In this document: positions 27,781-37,336 of the stretch, piece by piece
How the letters are laid out: each line of letters begins with the position of its first letter
Numbering within the stretch: position 1 is the stretch's first letter
Source: Litoreibacter arenae DSM 19593
GTDB taxonomy: Bacteria > Pseudomonadota > Alphaproteobacteria > Rhodobacterales > Rhodobacteraceae
NCBI RefSeq assembly: GCF_000442275.2
Contig: NZ_KE557312.1
Coordinates: 310,001-374,000, forward strand
Direction of reading: 5' to 3'
Length of the DNA stretch: 64,000 nucleotides
Position numbers and translations under genes: made by a program
The notes under the pieces: model-generated
What the model was told of the DNA's origin: nothing
Seen by the model: only the letters and a program-made list of their open reading frames with translations
Databases searched by the model: none

Positions 27781-28341
27781 TCAGGCGGCGGAGCGTTCGT
27801 GCTCGCCTTCTTCGACCTCCTCGACGATCTTCGAGACGAAAGCCTTGAGGTCTTCGGGACTGCGGGAGGTAATGATACCGTTGGAAATCGCGACCTCCTT
27901 GTCGACGACATTTGCCCCCGCATTCTTCAGGTCGGTGCGGATGGAATGGTAGCTGGTCATCTCGCGGCCTTCGGCGACGCCTGCTTCGATCAGCAGCCAT
28001 GGCGCGTGGCAGATTGCGGCGACGATCTTGTCATGTTTGACGAAGCCGCGCACCAGCTCTACCGCGTCCTTGTTCACACGCAGAAGGTCGGGGTTGATTT
28101 GCCCGCCGGGCAGAACAAGGCAGTCATAGTCCTCGATCTTGACGTCTGCGATGGACAGGTCGGCTTCGGCCTCACGGCCCCAGCCGTCACCTTCCCAGCC
28201 CTTGATGTTTTCGCCGTCCGGCGTCGCGACATGAACCGTCGCGCCCTTGGCGCGCAGCTGGTCGCGGGGGAATTCCAGTTCGGACTGCTCAAACCCGTCG
28301 GTCGAGAGGATCAGGATTTTCGATGTGTCGATCTTTGGCAT
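27781..28341 (-). CDS. DJ-1/PfpI family protein (YhbO type)
   Basis: Cytoplasmic protein of 186 residues with the DJ-1/PfpI fold: ILILSTDGFEQSELEFPRDQ, DYDCLVLPGGQINPD, and the nucleophile elbow AAICHAPWLLIEAG with Cys111 followed by His112. Family members are proposed protein or nucleotide deglycases and stress proteins; the exact activity cannot be read from sequence. ATG 28341 has a strong AAGGAG site. It lies 80 bp downstream of the SDR gene on the same strand and may be co-transcribed. Confidence 0.92.
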   Translation of the reverse strand: MPKIDTSKILILSTDGFEQSELEFPRDQLRAKGATVHVATPDGENIKGWEGDGWGREAEADLSIADVKIEDYDCLVLPGGQINPDLLRVNKDAVELVRGFVKHDKIVAAICHAPWLLIEAGVAEGREMTSYHSIRTDLKNAGANVVDKEVAISNGIITSRSPEDLKAFVSKIVEEVEEGEHERSAA

Positions 28342-28421
28342 GTTGTGCTCCTTTGCATTCGCATTGGGTCTGCGAATACAACGGGTGCCCTGCCTGTGAG
28401 TTCCACCGGTTTCGAAATTAA

Positions 28422-29177
28422 TTAACGCCCGCCGGTGACATCCAGCGTCGTGCCGGTAATGTAGCTGGCCCCTTCGCCCATCAGGAACAGGATGGCATGG
28501 GCGCATTCCTCCGCCTCGCCGGGGCGCTTCATCGGCACGGTGTCGGCCAGATCATCGCAGCGGTCGGGCAGGCCGCCCTTGGCGTGGATTGCGGTTTCGA
28601 TCAATCCGGGGCGGATTGCCACTACGCGCACACCGTCCGGCGCGACCTCGTCGCTTAATCCTTTGGTGAAGATGTCGATGCCCGCCTTCGTCGCGGCATA
28701 GTCCACATATTGCCCCGCCGAGCCCAGCCGCGCCGCGGCAGAGCTGGTATTGACGATCACGCCCCCATCGCCGCCAAACGCTTTGGACATGCGCAAGACG
28801 CCCTGCTGAGCCACCATCATCGCCCCGATCAGGTTCACGTCCACCATGCGGCGCAGGCGTTCGTAGGACATCTCCTCAACCCGCTGTGGCTTGTCCACGA
28901 TGCCCGCATTGTTGACCAGCGCGTCCATTTGCGGGAAGGCGGCGTCGAACTCTACGAAGACGCGCTCGACGTCCTCCTCTATCGACAAATCACCCTGAAA
29001 CGTGTGGGTGATCGCGCCTTCCTGCTCGCACATCTGCGCCACAAGCTGTGCGCCTTTCAGGTCCGTGTTGAAATGGATGCCCACGTCATAACCGCTTTTT
29101 GAGGCTAGAACGGCGGTCGCCGCCCCGATGCCGGAACTTGCGCCGGTGATCAGCACTGTTTTGGTTTCACGGGCCAT
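28422..29177 (-). CDS. short-chain dehydrogenase/reductase
   Basis: Classical SDR of 251 residues. TGASSGIG (11-18) binds the cofactor, NNAG (89-92) is the structural motif, and NTSS with Tyr160-x3-Lys164 (YVDYAATKAG) forms the catalytic triad. The opening GIHFNTDLKGAQ lacks a clear cofactor-selecting basic pair. The C-terminus SYITGTTLDVTGGR is typical of 3-oxoacyl-reductase or sugar-dehydrogenase-like members; the substrate is unknown. AAGGAG precedes ATG 29177. Confidence 0.92.
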   Translation of the reverse strand: MARETKTVLITGASSGIGAATAVLASKSGYDVGIHFNTDLKGAQLVAQMCEQEGAITHTFQGDLSIEEDVERVFVEFDAAFPQMDALVNNAGIVDKPQRVEEMSYERLRRMVDVNLIGAMMVAQQGVLRMSKAFGGDGGVIVNTSSAAARLGSAGQYVDYAATKAGIDIFTKGLSDEVAPDGVRVVAIRPGLIETAIHAKGGLPDRCDDLADTVPMKRPGEAEECAHAILFLMGEGASYITGTTLDVTGGR

Positions 29178-29273
29178 GGAAGCGTCTCCTTGTGCGATAT
29201 GTTACGCGCGTTCAATCGTCGAAATCTGGCGGATTTATGGCGGCGCGCGCAGTAGGGCGGGGCGGCCCCCCAA

Positions 29274-29915
29274 TCAGTCCTGTCGGGACAGGTGGGCCAG
29301 CACTTCTTCGGCCAGTGCCGCGACTTCCAGCGCGGCGGGGCTTTTGGCGGGGCCATCCATCACCGCGCGACCTTGGCCGAAGGTCTCGGCATAGGCGACG
29401 CGGTTGGCAAGGCTCGCCTCCGCCAGTCCGGCGTCGATCTTTGCGGCCTCTTCGGCAATGTCGCGGCCCAGCCGGGTTCCGGCGCGGGTGCGGTTCAAAA
29501 CCATCAACGCAGGCGTATTCTCGCGCCGCGCCAGATCCAGCACGCCTTCGGTCGCCCACAGGTCCACATGGCTGGTTGCCACCGGCACCAGCGTCAACGC
29601 GGCTTTGCGCAGGGCGGGGCGCAGATCGCTGTCGGCTTTCGGCGGGGTGTCGACCAGCACGAGATCGACGTCGCCCAGCATCTTGCCGACCTCGTATTCG
29701 ATCCCCCAGGCCGACGCGGTCGAGAACTCCATACCTGGGTCCTCCAACGCTTCGCATCGTGCCATGAACCAACGGCCAAGGCTGCCTTGCGGGTCGGTGT
29801 CTATGATTGCCACCCGCTTGCCGAGCTTGGTGAAGGCCACGGCCAGATTGGCCGTCAGCGTGGTTTTGCCGCTGCCGCCTTTTTGCTGTGCTATCGTGAT
29901 CGCCGTGCCTGACAT
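29274..29915 (-). CDS. orphan ParA/MinD-family ATPase
   Basis: Deviant-Walker ATPase of 213 residues. KGGSGKTT (12-19) carries the signature first Lys, VAIIDTDPQGSLGRW is the second motif and LVLVDTPPKADSDL the third. No parB, parS cluster or Min partner lies nearby, so this is not the chromosomal ParA. Orphan ParA-like ATPases position cargo such as chemoreceptor arrays, carbon granules or division regulators. The neighbouring minus-strand gene encodes a membrane-anchored TerB-like protein, which may be unrelated. Confidence 0.9.
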   Translation of the reverse strand: MSGTAITIAQQKGGSGKTTLTANLAVAFTKLGKRVAIIDTDPQGSLGRWFMARCEALEDPGMEFSTASAWGIEYEVGKMLGDVDLVLVDTPPKADSDLRPALRKAALTLVPVATSHVDLWATEGVLDLARRENTPALMVLNRTRAGTRLGRDIAEEAAKIDAGLAEASLANRVAYAETFGQGRAVMDGPAKSPAALEVAALAEEVLAHLSRQD

Positions 29916-30040
29916 GCCGTTATCCGTCCATATACTGTGCTGCGATGCAGCATGTCACAGATCGGCGCGGGTTGCACGTCCCCGAATCTCGTTTGGTTCT
30001 CTAGGGTTAACTTTTGGGCTTGGGCGACTCAGCGTCCGTC

Positions 30041-30568
30041 TCAGAGCTTGAACGCATACTTGATATCATCAAGCGCGCCGCGCTGCCGCTCTGACAGTGC
30101 ACCGTCGCCAGCGGTGCCGATTGCGTTCAACACCTGCATCAGCGGGCCAAGCTGCTCGCCCCCGCCCAGTTTGTAGAGCTTGCGCGACAGGCGGCTGATT
30201 GCGGGCTCCGCTCCGCCACATTCGCTCATAAGCCAGCGACCGAGGATCACCAACTCCTCCGCATCCTCAAGGCTGACATTGGCGGCCCGCTGCAATTCGC
30301 GCGTCATGGCGATGCGGGCGTCCTGAGACGGCAGGTCGTCCAGTTCCAGAAACGCCACCGCCAGCCCGCCGATGGCGACCTTGGGGTCCTCGATGCTTTC
30401 CGCCGGATGGGTGTTGGAGCGGCGCGAGAACCCGAAGCGGCGGGCTGCAAGGCGCACGTCATTGGCGACGTTGACCAGATCGCGGCCCGCAACGCCGATA
30501 TCGCGCATGCGGAAGTACCAGTAGGCGGCGGCACCCAAGGCCCCGATGATGGCGATAAGTATAGGCAT
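30041..30568 (-). CDS. membrane-anchored TerB-like protein
   Basis: Protein of 175 residues with one N-terminal membrane segment (PILIAIIGALGAAAYWYF, 2-19) and an all-helical cytoplasmic part containing ELDDLPSQDARIAMTRELQR and EDAEELVILGRWLMSECGG. The helical pattern resembles TerB-type domains, but acidic metal-binding residues are not obvious. I call it TerB-like with reserve. It starts 62 bp after the pepN stop on the same strand. Confidence 0.65.
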   Translation of the reverse strand: MPILIAIIGALGAAAYWYFRMRDIGVAGRDLVNVANDVRLAARRFGFSRRSNTHPAESIEDPKVAIGGLAVAFLELDDLPSQDARIAMTRELQRAANVSLEDAEELVILGRWLMSECGGAEPAISRLSRKLYKLGGGEQLGPLMQVLNAIGTAGDGALSERQRGALDDIKYAFKL

Positions 30569-30630
30569 AGAGATCGACTCGCTGTTATTGCCCGTCCTTT
30601 ATAGTGCGGATTTGGGCTAAACCATGACTG

Positions 30631-33183
30631 TTACGCGTTCAGAATTCTGGTGACCATCTCCAACAGATCGCCGCTGAGGTTCGGGGCCGCCTTCATTCGC
30701 TCCAGCGCCTCGCGCATCATGCCTTGACGGTCCGCGTCGTAGCGTTTCCACGTTTCGAAGGCGGTGGACATGCGGGCGGCGGTTTGAGGGTTCTTGGCGT
30801 CGAGCTTGATCAACCAGTCGGCCAGCAGCGCGTAGCCCGATCCGTCGGGTGAATGGAACCCCGCCGTATTGCCCGCCAGCGCCCCGAACACCGCGCGGAA
30901 GCGGTTAGGATTGGTCATGTCGAAGTCGGGGTGGTTGGTCAGCGCCTTAGCCGTCGCGGGTGCGGCGGCGAGCTTGGCGTAGGTAACCTGCATGGAGAAC
31001 CATTTGTCGATCACCAGCCGGTCGTCTTTCCATTGCTCGTAGAAGGCTTTGCTGGCGTCCTCGCCCACCTCCGCCCGCAAGAGCGCCCCAAGCGCGGAGA
31101 GTTGCTGGGTCATGTTGTCCGCACTCTCGAATTGCGCGCGGGCTTGTGCGCCGCCGTCCAGACGGGTCAGCAAGGACAGCGCGACATTGCCCCACGCGCG
31201 TTTGCCAGCGGCTTCGGCGTCAGGTGAAAACGGGCCGTCCACCTGCATTTCCGCATAGATGCGGGGCAGGGTGTCCTGCATTGCGTGGGCGACGGATTGG
31301 CGCAGGGTCTGCGTGACGTGGTAGATTTTCGTCGGGTCGGGTGTCACGCCGCCGTCAAACAGCGCTTGCGCAATGTCGTCGGCGGACGGGGTGGAGAACA
31401 CCAGCGCCTTGAAGGCCGGGTCCAGCGTGTCGTCGCGGGCCACGGCCAGCAGCGCGTCCAGATACGCCTGATCGGGCGTCGCGTCCTCGGTCACCATTCG
31501 GATCATCACGTCGCGAGCCAGCGCGCGGCCCGCTTCCCATTTGTTGAACGGGTCGGTGTCGTTCGCCAGCAGGAAGGCGCGGGTGGCATTGTCTTGATCC
31601 TGCTCCAGAATGATCGGGGCGGAGAAGCCGCGATTGATCGACGGGACCGGCTTGGCGTCCAATCCGGTGAAGCGGAAGGCGTGGACCTCGTCGGTGACCT
31701 CGCAGATGCGGGTCGCGTGGACCTCCTCGCCTGCGTCGTTGAGCAGCCCCACGGCGATGGGGATCACCTTGGGGTCTTTGGTGTCCTGCCCCGGTGTGGG
31801 GGGCGTGTGCTGCGTGAAGGTCAGCGTGTAAGTGCCGTCTTTCCAAGCCTCTTTTACCCCTACGCGCGGCGTGCCTGCTTGGGAATACCACAGCTTGAAC
31901 TGGGTCAGATCGCGGCCGGTGACTTCCTCGAAACAGGCCAGCCAGTCCTCGATCGTGCAGGCCTGCCCGTCGTGGCGGGTGAAATACAGGTCGCACCCTT
32001 TGTAGTAATCCTCGTCCCCGATCAAGGTTTTGAGCATACCGATAACCTCGGCACCCTTCTCGTAGACGGTGGCGGTGTAGAAGTTGTTGATCTCGACGAA
32101 GCTTTCTGGCCGGACCGGATGCGCCAGCGGCCCGTTATCCTCGCGGAATTGCCGCGCGCGCAGGGCGATGACGTCCTCGATACGCTTGACGGCGGGGGAA
32201 CGTTCATCGGCGGTGAACTGGCTGTCGCGATAGACGGTCAAGCCTTCCTTCAGGCACAGCTGGAACCAGTCGCGGCAGGTGATGCGGTTGCCGGTCCAGT
32301 TGTGGAAATACTCATGGGCGATGATTGCTTCGATACGTTCGAAATTTGCATCTGTGGACGTCTCGGGCGACGCCAGAACGGCGGAAGAGTTGAAAATGTT
32401 CAAGCCCTTGTTTTCCATCGCGCCCATGTTGAAGTCGTCCACGGCGACGATATTGAACAGATCGAGGTCGTATTCGCGGCCATAAACCTCCTCGTCCCAT
32501 TTCATCGAGCGTTTCAGCGCATCCATGCCGAACGCGCATTTGTTCAGATCACCTTTGCGCACCCAGATGTTCAATTCCACCTCCTTGCCGGACATCGTGG
32601 TGAACGTGTCGGGATGGTTGACCAGATCGCCCGCGACCAGCGCGAACAGGTATGCGGGTTTGGGCCATGGATCGTGCCACTTGCCGCCGCCAAGGTCATT
32701 GCCGTTGGACAGCTTGACCTTCTCGTCGCCTTCAATGGTCACGGTGAAGACGCCCATCACGTCGGGGCGGTCGGGGTAGTAGGTGATCTTGCGGAAACCC
32801 TCGGCCTCGCATTGGGTGCAATACATGCCATTCGACATATAAAGCCCCTCCAGCGCGGTATTGGTCTGCGGGCTGATTTCCACTTCCGCCTCGAAGATGA
32901 ATGGTGCGTCGGGGGCCTGCGCGGTCAGGCCCAGATCGGTGACTTTCGCCTGCGCGTCCTTGCCGTCGATCTTCGCCCAGATCAGCTTGAGCTGCTCGCC
33001 ATGCAGGTAAAACGTCCGGTCCATCGCCTCGGGATTGGGCCGGAAGGCGATCTTGGAAATCACCCGCGTTGCCGTGGGATGCAACTTGAATACCAGCTCC
33101 ACCGTGTCGACCAGATAGGCGGGCGGGGTGTAGTCGCTGAGGAAGATTTCCAAAGGGGCGTTGGCAGGGCTGGCGTCTTTCAT
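30631..33183 (-). CDS. pepN: aminopeptidase N (M1 family)
   Basis: Broad-specificity zinc aminopeptidase of 850 residues, the usual PepN size. Seen: the exopeptidase motif GAMENKGLNIFN, the zinc motif HEYFHNWTGNR near residue 290, and the third ligand Glu in LKEGLTVYRD. The N-terminal beta domain and C-terminal helical domain are present (ends LLEMVTRILNA). It acts in cytoplasmic peptide turnover. The frame is open upstream to 33309, but ATG 33183 begins the conserved sequence. The divergent gap to the plus-strand small gene is about 115 bp. Confidence 0.96.
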   Translation of the reverse strand: MKDASPANAPLEIFLSDYTPPAYLVDTVELVFKLHPTATRVISKIAFRPNPEAMDRTFYLHGEQLKLIWAKIDGKDAQAKVTDLGLTAQAPDAPFIFEAEVEISPQTNTALEGLYMSNGMYCTQCEAEGFRKITYYPDRPDVMGVFTVTIEGDEKVKLSNGNDLGGGKWHDPWPKPAYLFALVAGDLVNHPDTFTTMSGKEVELNIWVRKGDLNKCAFGMDALKRSMKWDEEVYGREYDLDLFNIVAVDDFNMGAMENKGLNIFNSSAVLASPETSTDANFERIEAIIAHEYFHNWTGNRITCRDWFQLCLKEGLTVYRDSQFTADERSPAVKRIEDVIALRARQFREDNGPLAHPVRPESFVEINNFYTATVYEKGAEVIGMLKTLIGDEDYYKGCDLYFTRHDGQACTIEDWLACFEEVTGRDLTQFKLWYSQAGTPRVGVKEAWKDGTYTLTFTQHTPPTPGQDTKDPKVIPIAVGLLNDAGEEVHATRICEVTDEVHAFRFTGLDAKPVPSINRGFSAPIILEQDQDNATRAFLLANDTDPFNKWEAGRALARDVMIRMVTEDATPDQAYLDALLAVARDDTLDPAFKALVFSTPSADDIAQALFDGGVTPDPTKIYHVTQTLRQSVAHAMQDTLPRIYAEMQVDGPFSPDAEAAGKRAWGNVALSLLTRLDGGAQARAQFESADNMTQQLSALGALLRAEVGEDASKAFYEQWKDDRLVIDKWFSMQVTYAKLAAAPATAKALTNHPDFDMTNPNRFRAVFGALAGNTAGFHSPDGSGYALLADWLIKLDAKNPQTAARMSTAFETWKRYDADRQGMMREALERMKAAPNLSGDLLEMVTRILNA

Positions 33184-33299
33184 GGGGGCTCCGTTCGACA
33201 AATCAGGGAACTTATGTCGCGCTGGCACGTTAGGTCTGTGACGGGAGCCGCGCAACCGCATTGCGACGGCTTCACTTTTACGCAGGAAGGAGCGCAGAA

Positions 33300-33503
33300 A
33301 TGTCCTCACCGAACACGAATTTGGAAAAACAGAAAAAACGCCATGCAGGACCGCTTGGCGGGATAGCTGGCGTGTTGATGTTCGCCGGTGTCCTGCTGCT
33401 CATCCTGATTGGCTGGCTCGTCTACCAAGGTGGTGAGCCGGAAGGCGCGGACGTCCAGGTTGATGGACGCACTGGCGCAGAAACTGTGGTCGAACCGGAA
33501 TAG
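33300..33503 (+). CDS. small single-pass membrane protein
   Basis: Predicted protein of 67 residues: basic N-terminus (NLEKQKKRHAGPL), one membrane helix (GVLMFAGVLLLILIGWLVY, about 25-43) and a short acidic periplasmic tail ending VVEPE. ATG 33300 has an excellent GGAAGGAG site seven bases upstream, which supports expression. The function is unknown. An intrinsic terminator follows at 33531. Confidence 0.75.
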   Translation: MSSPNTNLEKQKKRHAGPLGGIAGVLMFAGVLLLILIGWLVYQGGEPEGADVQVDGRTGAETVVEPE

Positions 33504-33530
33504 TCCCCTCGAATTTCGAACAGACCGCAG

Positions 33531-33560
33531 ACCGGTCTGCCATTGGCAGGCCGGTTTTTT
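33531..33560 (+). terminator. intrinsic terminator
   Basis: Stem ACCGG-T-CTGCC with GGCAG-G-CCGGT around an ATT loop, followed by a run of six T. It ends the small membrane-protein transcript 28 bp after its stop. Confidence 0.88.
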
Positions 33561-33578
33561 ATTGTCAGGGTGCCGGAT

Positions 33579-33740
33579 ATGGCCCGAATGCGGAAAAAAT
33601 CAGACCTGCCGGTGAAAAGCTGCGCCACCTGCGGCAGGCCCTTCGCGTGGCGCAAGAAGTGGGCCGCGGTCTGGGATGAGGTGCGGTATTGCTCTGACAA
33701 ATGCCGCAGTGAACGGCGAAAAGGTGACAATTCGACCTGA
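33579..33740 (+). CDS. DUF2256 zinc-ribbon-like small protein
   Basis: Protein of 53 residues with two Cys pairs, Cys15-Cys18 (CATCGRPFAWRKKW) and Cys38-Cys42 (RYCSDKCRSERR). This matches the DUF2256 pattern of CxxC-GRPF-WRKKW-W-YCS-CR. Probably a tiny zinc-binding protein; the role is unknown. In many genomes it neighbours cryptochrome/photolyase or malate-synthase genes, and here it precedes glcB by 90 bp. The start may be ATG 33579 or the Met three codons later. Confidence 0.85.
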   Translation: MARMRKKSDLPVKSCATCGRPFAWRKKWAAVWDEVRYCSDKCRSERRKGDNST

Positions 33741-33829
33741 CCAAGCGTGTTGCCTATCGGAAACTTTTTTCCTAGACAGCATACGATTGTATTCAGACGC
33801 GCATCCAGCCAGCGAAAAGGACCTTTGAG

Positions 33830-35986
33830 ATGACCGAGACCTCCGTCACGCGCATAGACAAGCACGGATTGCAGGTGGACAGCCAATTGGCCGAGTTCAT
33901 CGAGACCAAGGCGCTTCCGGGCACTGGTGTGGACGCGGATGACTTCTGGAAAGGCTTCTCCGACATCGCGCATGAGCTGGGACCGAAAAACAAGGCGCTG
34001 CTCGACAAGCGCGAGTCGCTGCAAACGCAGATCGACGCGTGGCATATCGAGCACCGTGACAAGCCGCATGACCACGCCGCCTATAAGGCGTTCTTGAGCA
34101 AAATCGGCTACCTGCTGCCCGAAGGCGGGGACTTCCAGATCGACACGGCCAATGTGGACCCCGAGATCGCTTCTGTCCCCGGCCCGCAACTGGTGGTGCC
34201 GATCACCAATGCCCGCTACGCGCTGAACGCCGCCAATGCCCGCTGGGGCAGCCTCTATGACGGGTTCTACGGCACCGACGCCATGGGAACGCTGCCGCCG
34301 AAAGGTGGCTACGACAAGGGCCGTGGCTCTCGTGTGGTGGCTCGTGTGCGGGTGTTTCTGGACGAGGCTTTCCCGCTGGAAGGCACCAGCCACGCCGACG
34401 TGAAAAGCTACGAAGTGCGCGATGGCGCGTTGCTGGCAGACGGCAAGAAGCTGGCGGACCCGTCCAAGTTCGTGGGCTACAAGGGTGATGCAGGCAACCC
34501 CGACGCAGTGCTGCTGCGCAACCACGGGCTGCATGTGGAGCTGGTCTTTGACCGCTCGCATTTCATCGGCAAGCACGATCAGGCGGGCCTTGCCGATGTG
34601 CGGCTGGAAAGCGCCGTATCCGCGATCATGGATTGCGAGGATTCCGTTGCCTGCGTGGATGCCGAGGACAAGGTGCAGGCCTATTCCAACTGGCTGGGCC
34701 TGATGCAGGGCGACTTGCAGGAAAACGTGGAGAAGGGCGGCAAGACCATCACCCGCAAGCTGCACGACGACATGGCCTACACCGCGCCGGACGGCGGCGA
34801 GTTGGTGGTCAAGGGCCGCGCACTGATGTTGGTGCGCAATGTGGGCCACCTGATGACCAACCCCGCCGTGCTCGACCGCGATGGTGGCGAGGTCTACGAG
34901 GGGCTGATGGACGCCATGGTGACCACGCTGATCGCCATGCATGATTTGCAAAAAACCGAAGGTATGCGCAATTCGCATCACGGGTCGGTCTATGTGGTGA
35001 AGCCGAAGATGCACGGGCCGGAAGAGGTGGCTTTTGCGGACGAGATTTTCACCCGCGTGGAGAAGGTTCTGGGCCTGCCTGCCAATACCGTGAAGCTGGG
35101 CATCATGGACGAGGAGCGCCGCACGTCGGTCAACCTCAAGCAGTGCATCTTTGCCGCCAAATCGCGCGTGGCGTTTATCAATACCGGCTTCCTTGATCGC
35201 ACCGGGGACGAGATCCACACCTCGATGGAGGCGGGGGCGTTCTCGCGCAAGGATTTCATCAAGCGCAAGGCCTGGATCGGCGGCTACGAGAACCGCAACG
35301 TCGATATCGGTCTGGAATGCGGCCTGTCGGGCCGCGCCCAGATTGGCAAGGGCATGTGGGCAATCCCCGACCAGATGGCCGCGATGCTGGAACAGAAGAT
35401 CGAGCACCCCAAAGCCGGTGCCAATTGCGCCTGGGTGCCGTCGCCGACCGCCGCAACCCTGCACGCGCTGCACTACCACAAGATCGACGTGTTCGCGGTT
35501 CAGGAGAAGCTGAAAGCAGGCGGGCGCCGCGCGCATGTGGAGACCATTTTGGATATTCCGCTGGCGACCTATCAGATGTGGACGGACGAGCAAATCATGC
35601 GTGAGGTCGAGAACAACGCCCAAGGCATCCTTGGCTATGTGGTGCGCTGGATTGATCAGGGCGTCGGCTGCTCCAAAGTGCCTGACATCAACGATGTGGG
35701 TCTGATGGAAGATCGCGCGACCTGCCGGATTTCCAGCCAGGCGCTGGCCAACTGGTTGCTGCATGGCGTCGTCTCGGAAGAGGCGGTGATGGGCGCGATG
35801 AAGAAGATGGCCGCCGTGGTGGACAAGCAGAACGCGGGCGATCCGGCCTATCGCAACATGGCACCGGATTTCGACGGGATTGCGTTCAAGGCGGCCTGCG
35901 ATCTGGTGTTCAAGGGCCGCGAGCAGCCGTCGGGCTATACCGAACCGGTCCTGCATGCGCGGCGTCTGGAGCTGAAAGCCAGCTGA
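33830..35986 (+). CDS. glcB: malate synthase G
   Basis: Condenses glyoxylate with acetyl-CoA to malate in the glyoxylate cycle. The 718-residue length is that of the monomeric G form. Seen: [14 protein letters not shown] (active-site Arg), [19 protein letters not shown] (metal-binding Glu), [20 protein letters not shown], and [19 protein letters not shown] with the catalytic Asp. AAGGACC stands before ATG 33830. No isocitrate lyase gene lies in the window. A dispersed GC hairpin repeat follows the stop. Confidence 0.97.
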   Translation: MTETSVTRIDKHGLQVDSQLAEFIETKALPGTGVDADDFWKGFSDIAHELGPKNKALLDKRESLQTQIDAWHIEHRDKPHDHAAYKAFLSKIGYLLPEGGDFQIDTANVDPEIASVPGPQLVVPITNARYALNAANARWGSLYDGFYGTDAMGTLPPKGGYDKGRGSRVVARVRVFLDEAFPLEGTSHADVKSYEVRDGALLADGKKLADPSKFVGYKGDAGNPDAVLLRNHGLHVELVFDRSHFIGKHDQAGLADVRLESAVSAIMDCEDSVACVDAEDKVQAYSNWLGLMQGDLQENVEKGGKTITRKLHDDMAYTAPDGGELVVKGRALMLVRNVGHLMTNPAVLDRDGGEVYEGLMDAMVTTLIAMHDLQKTEGMRNSHHGSVYVVKPKMHGPEEVAFADEIFTRVEKVLGLPANTVKLGIMDEERRTSVNLKQCIFAAKSRVAFINTGFLDRTGDEIHTSMEAGAFSRKDFIKRKAWIGGYENRNVDIGLECGLSGRAQIGKGMWAIPDQMAAMLEQKIEHPKAGANCAWVPSPTAATLHALHYHKIDVFAVQEKLKAGGRRAHVETILDIPLATYQMWTDEQIMREVENNAQGILGYVVRWIDQGVGCSKVPDINDVGLMEDRATCRISSQALANWLLHGVVSEEAVMGAMKKMAAVVDKQNAGDPAYRNMAPDFDGIAFKAACDLVFKGREQPSGYTEPVLHARRLELKAS

Positions 35987-35993
35987 TTTCGCC

Positions 35994-36092
35994 ACGCCTT
36001 CGGCGTATCGATCCGCGGGGGCGCTGCCCCCGCACCCCCGATTTTAGTGGGGCTCTGCCCCACACCCCGAGGTATTTTCGAAGCAATGATGG
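35994..36092 (+). repeat. dispersed hairpin / CCGAGGTATTTT repeat, copy 2
   Basis: Three hairpins: ACGCC/GGCGT (35994-36006), GCGGGGGC/GCCCCCGC (36015-36033) and GTGGGGC/GCCCCAC (36047-36063). Then comes ACCCCGAGGTATTTTCGAAG with a CAATGATGGGG end. It lies after glcB in the direction of transcription, so it may act as its terminator. Confidence 0.85.
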
Positions 36093-36200
36093 GGCGGGGT
36101 GGTTCTGCCGCTGTGCAGAGCGGCTGTGCGGTGGAGTGGCTATACCGGGCCGCCGAGATGGGGTAGAACGCTTGCACTTACTTTGTGGAGAGTGTGAGAC

Positions 36201-36977
36201 ATGACGCGTCCGGTTATCGGTATTATCGGCAACTCCTACCTGATCAACGACCAATATCCCGCCCTCGCGGCGGGGCGGATGAATTGCGAGGCGGTGGCCG
36301 AAGTGTCCGGCGCGTTGCCGATGATCGTGCCGTCCTGTCCGTCGCTAATCGACGTCGCCGACCTGTTGGAGACCTGTGACGGCTTCCTGCTGACGGGGGG
36401 GCGTCCCAACGTGCATCCCGAGGAATATGGCGAGGACGAGACCGAGGCCCACGGCGCGTTTGATCGGGGTCGCGACCGCATCGCGCTGCCGCTGATCCGC
36501 GCCTGTATCGAGCGGGGGCAGCCGATATTCGGCGTGTGTCGCGGGTTTCAGGAGGTGAACGTCGCGATGGGCGGGACGCTCTACCCCGAGATACGCGACC
36601 TGCCGGGGCGGATGAACCACCGGATGCCACCCGATGGCACGCTGGAGGAAAAGTTCGAGCTGCGCCACTCCGTGACCTTCACCGAAGGCGGGCCGTTTCA
36701 CCGTCTGATGGGTGCGCGGGAGGTGATGACCAACACGCTGCACGGGCAAGGCATCAAGACCGCTGGCGAGCGTGTGGTGATCGACGGGCTGGCCCCTGAC
36801 GGCACGCCGGAGGCGACCTATATCAAGGATGCGCCGGGATTCAGCCTGGCGGTGCAGTGGCACCCCGAATACCGCGCGGCCCACGACCCTGTGTCGCGGG
36901 TGTTGTTTGAGGCCTTCGGCGCGGCCGCCCGCGCATGGGCTGAGGGGGAGCGACCTCAGGTGCTGAAGTCGGCCTAG
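36201..36977 (+). CDS. class I glutamine-amidotransferase-like hydrolase (PuuD type)
   Basis: Protein of 258 residues with the peptidase C26 / gamma-glutamyl-GABA hydrolase pattern: TGGRPNVHPEEYGE, the nucleophile elbow PIFGVCRGFQEVNVAMGG with Cys113, and the His-Glu pair in AVQWHPEYRA. Members hydrolyse gamma-glutamyl amides in putrescine or related nitrogen metabolism. No other puu-type genes are adjacent, so the substrate is unproven. GGAGAG lies before ATG 36201. Its last four bases overlap the convergent SCP2 gene. Confidence 0.88.
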   Translation: MTRPVIGIIGNSYLINDQYPALAAGRMNCEAVAEVSGALPMIVPSCPSLIDVADLLETCDGFLLTGGRPNVHPEEYGEDETEAHGAFDRGRDRIALPLIRACIERGQPIFGVCRGFQEVNVAMGGTLYPEIRDLPGRMNHRMPPDGTLEEKFELRHSVTFTEGGPFHRLMGAREVMTNTLHGQGIKTAGERVVIDGLAPDGTPEATYIKDAPGFSLAVQWHPEYRAAHDPVSRVLFEAFGAAARAWAEGERPQVLKSA

Positions 36978-37264
36978 GAGGTCAGGATTTCGCTGACCTT
37001 CAGCGCGCGCATCTGGTTGCCATCCACCTTCAGCTTGCCGGTCATCACGGCGGTGATCGGGTTCTGATCGCCGCTGAGGATCGCGCGGAACACGGCCTCC
37101 GTCGCCTTCAGGGTGACGTCGGCGTCTGCGTCGGATTGCACCGCGCCGTCTTCCGACAACACTACGGAGCCTTGGTCGGCGATCACCAGCTTGGCAGTGC
37201 CTTTGATCGCGCCTTTGGCTTTTTCGTGCAGCAGGGCGGTCAGGGTGTCGAGATGGGTTGTCAT
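36974..37264 (-). CDS. SCP2 sterol-binding-domain protein
   Basis: Protein of 96 residues with the SCP2 lipid-transfer fold: GTAKLVIADQGSVVLSEDGA, DADVTLKATEAVFRAILSGDQNP, and the closing MTGKLKVDGNQMRALKVSEIL. The domain binds a hydrophobic ligand or acyl-CoA. It lies downstream of the ligase operon genes on the same strand but converges tail-to-tail (4-bp overlap) with the PuuD-type gene. Confidence 0.9.
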   Translation of the reverse strand: MTTHLDTLTALLHEKAKGAIKGTAKLVIADQGSVVLSEDGAVQSDADADVTLKATEAVFRAILSGDQNPITAVMTGKLKVDGNQMRALKVSEILTS

Positions 37265-37336
37265 GGGGTGGCTCCGGCAGGGTGACGTTCGCGTCAGTTT
37301 GGCCAGCCGCCGCGCCTGCGCAACAAAAACGTAGCG

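Noticed and set aside
31285-33366. 693-codon open frame on the plus strand opposite pepN
   Set aside because: pepN on the minus strand has full M1 motifs; the plus frame is the shadow expected in high-GC genes and has no domain.
33422-35995. 857-codon open frame opposite glcB
   Set aside because: glcB motifs and length are complete on the plus strand; the minus frame is low-complexity His/Ala/Arg-rich shadow sequence.
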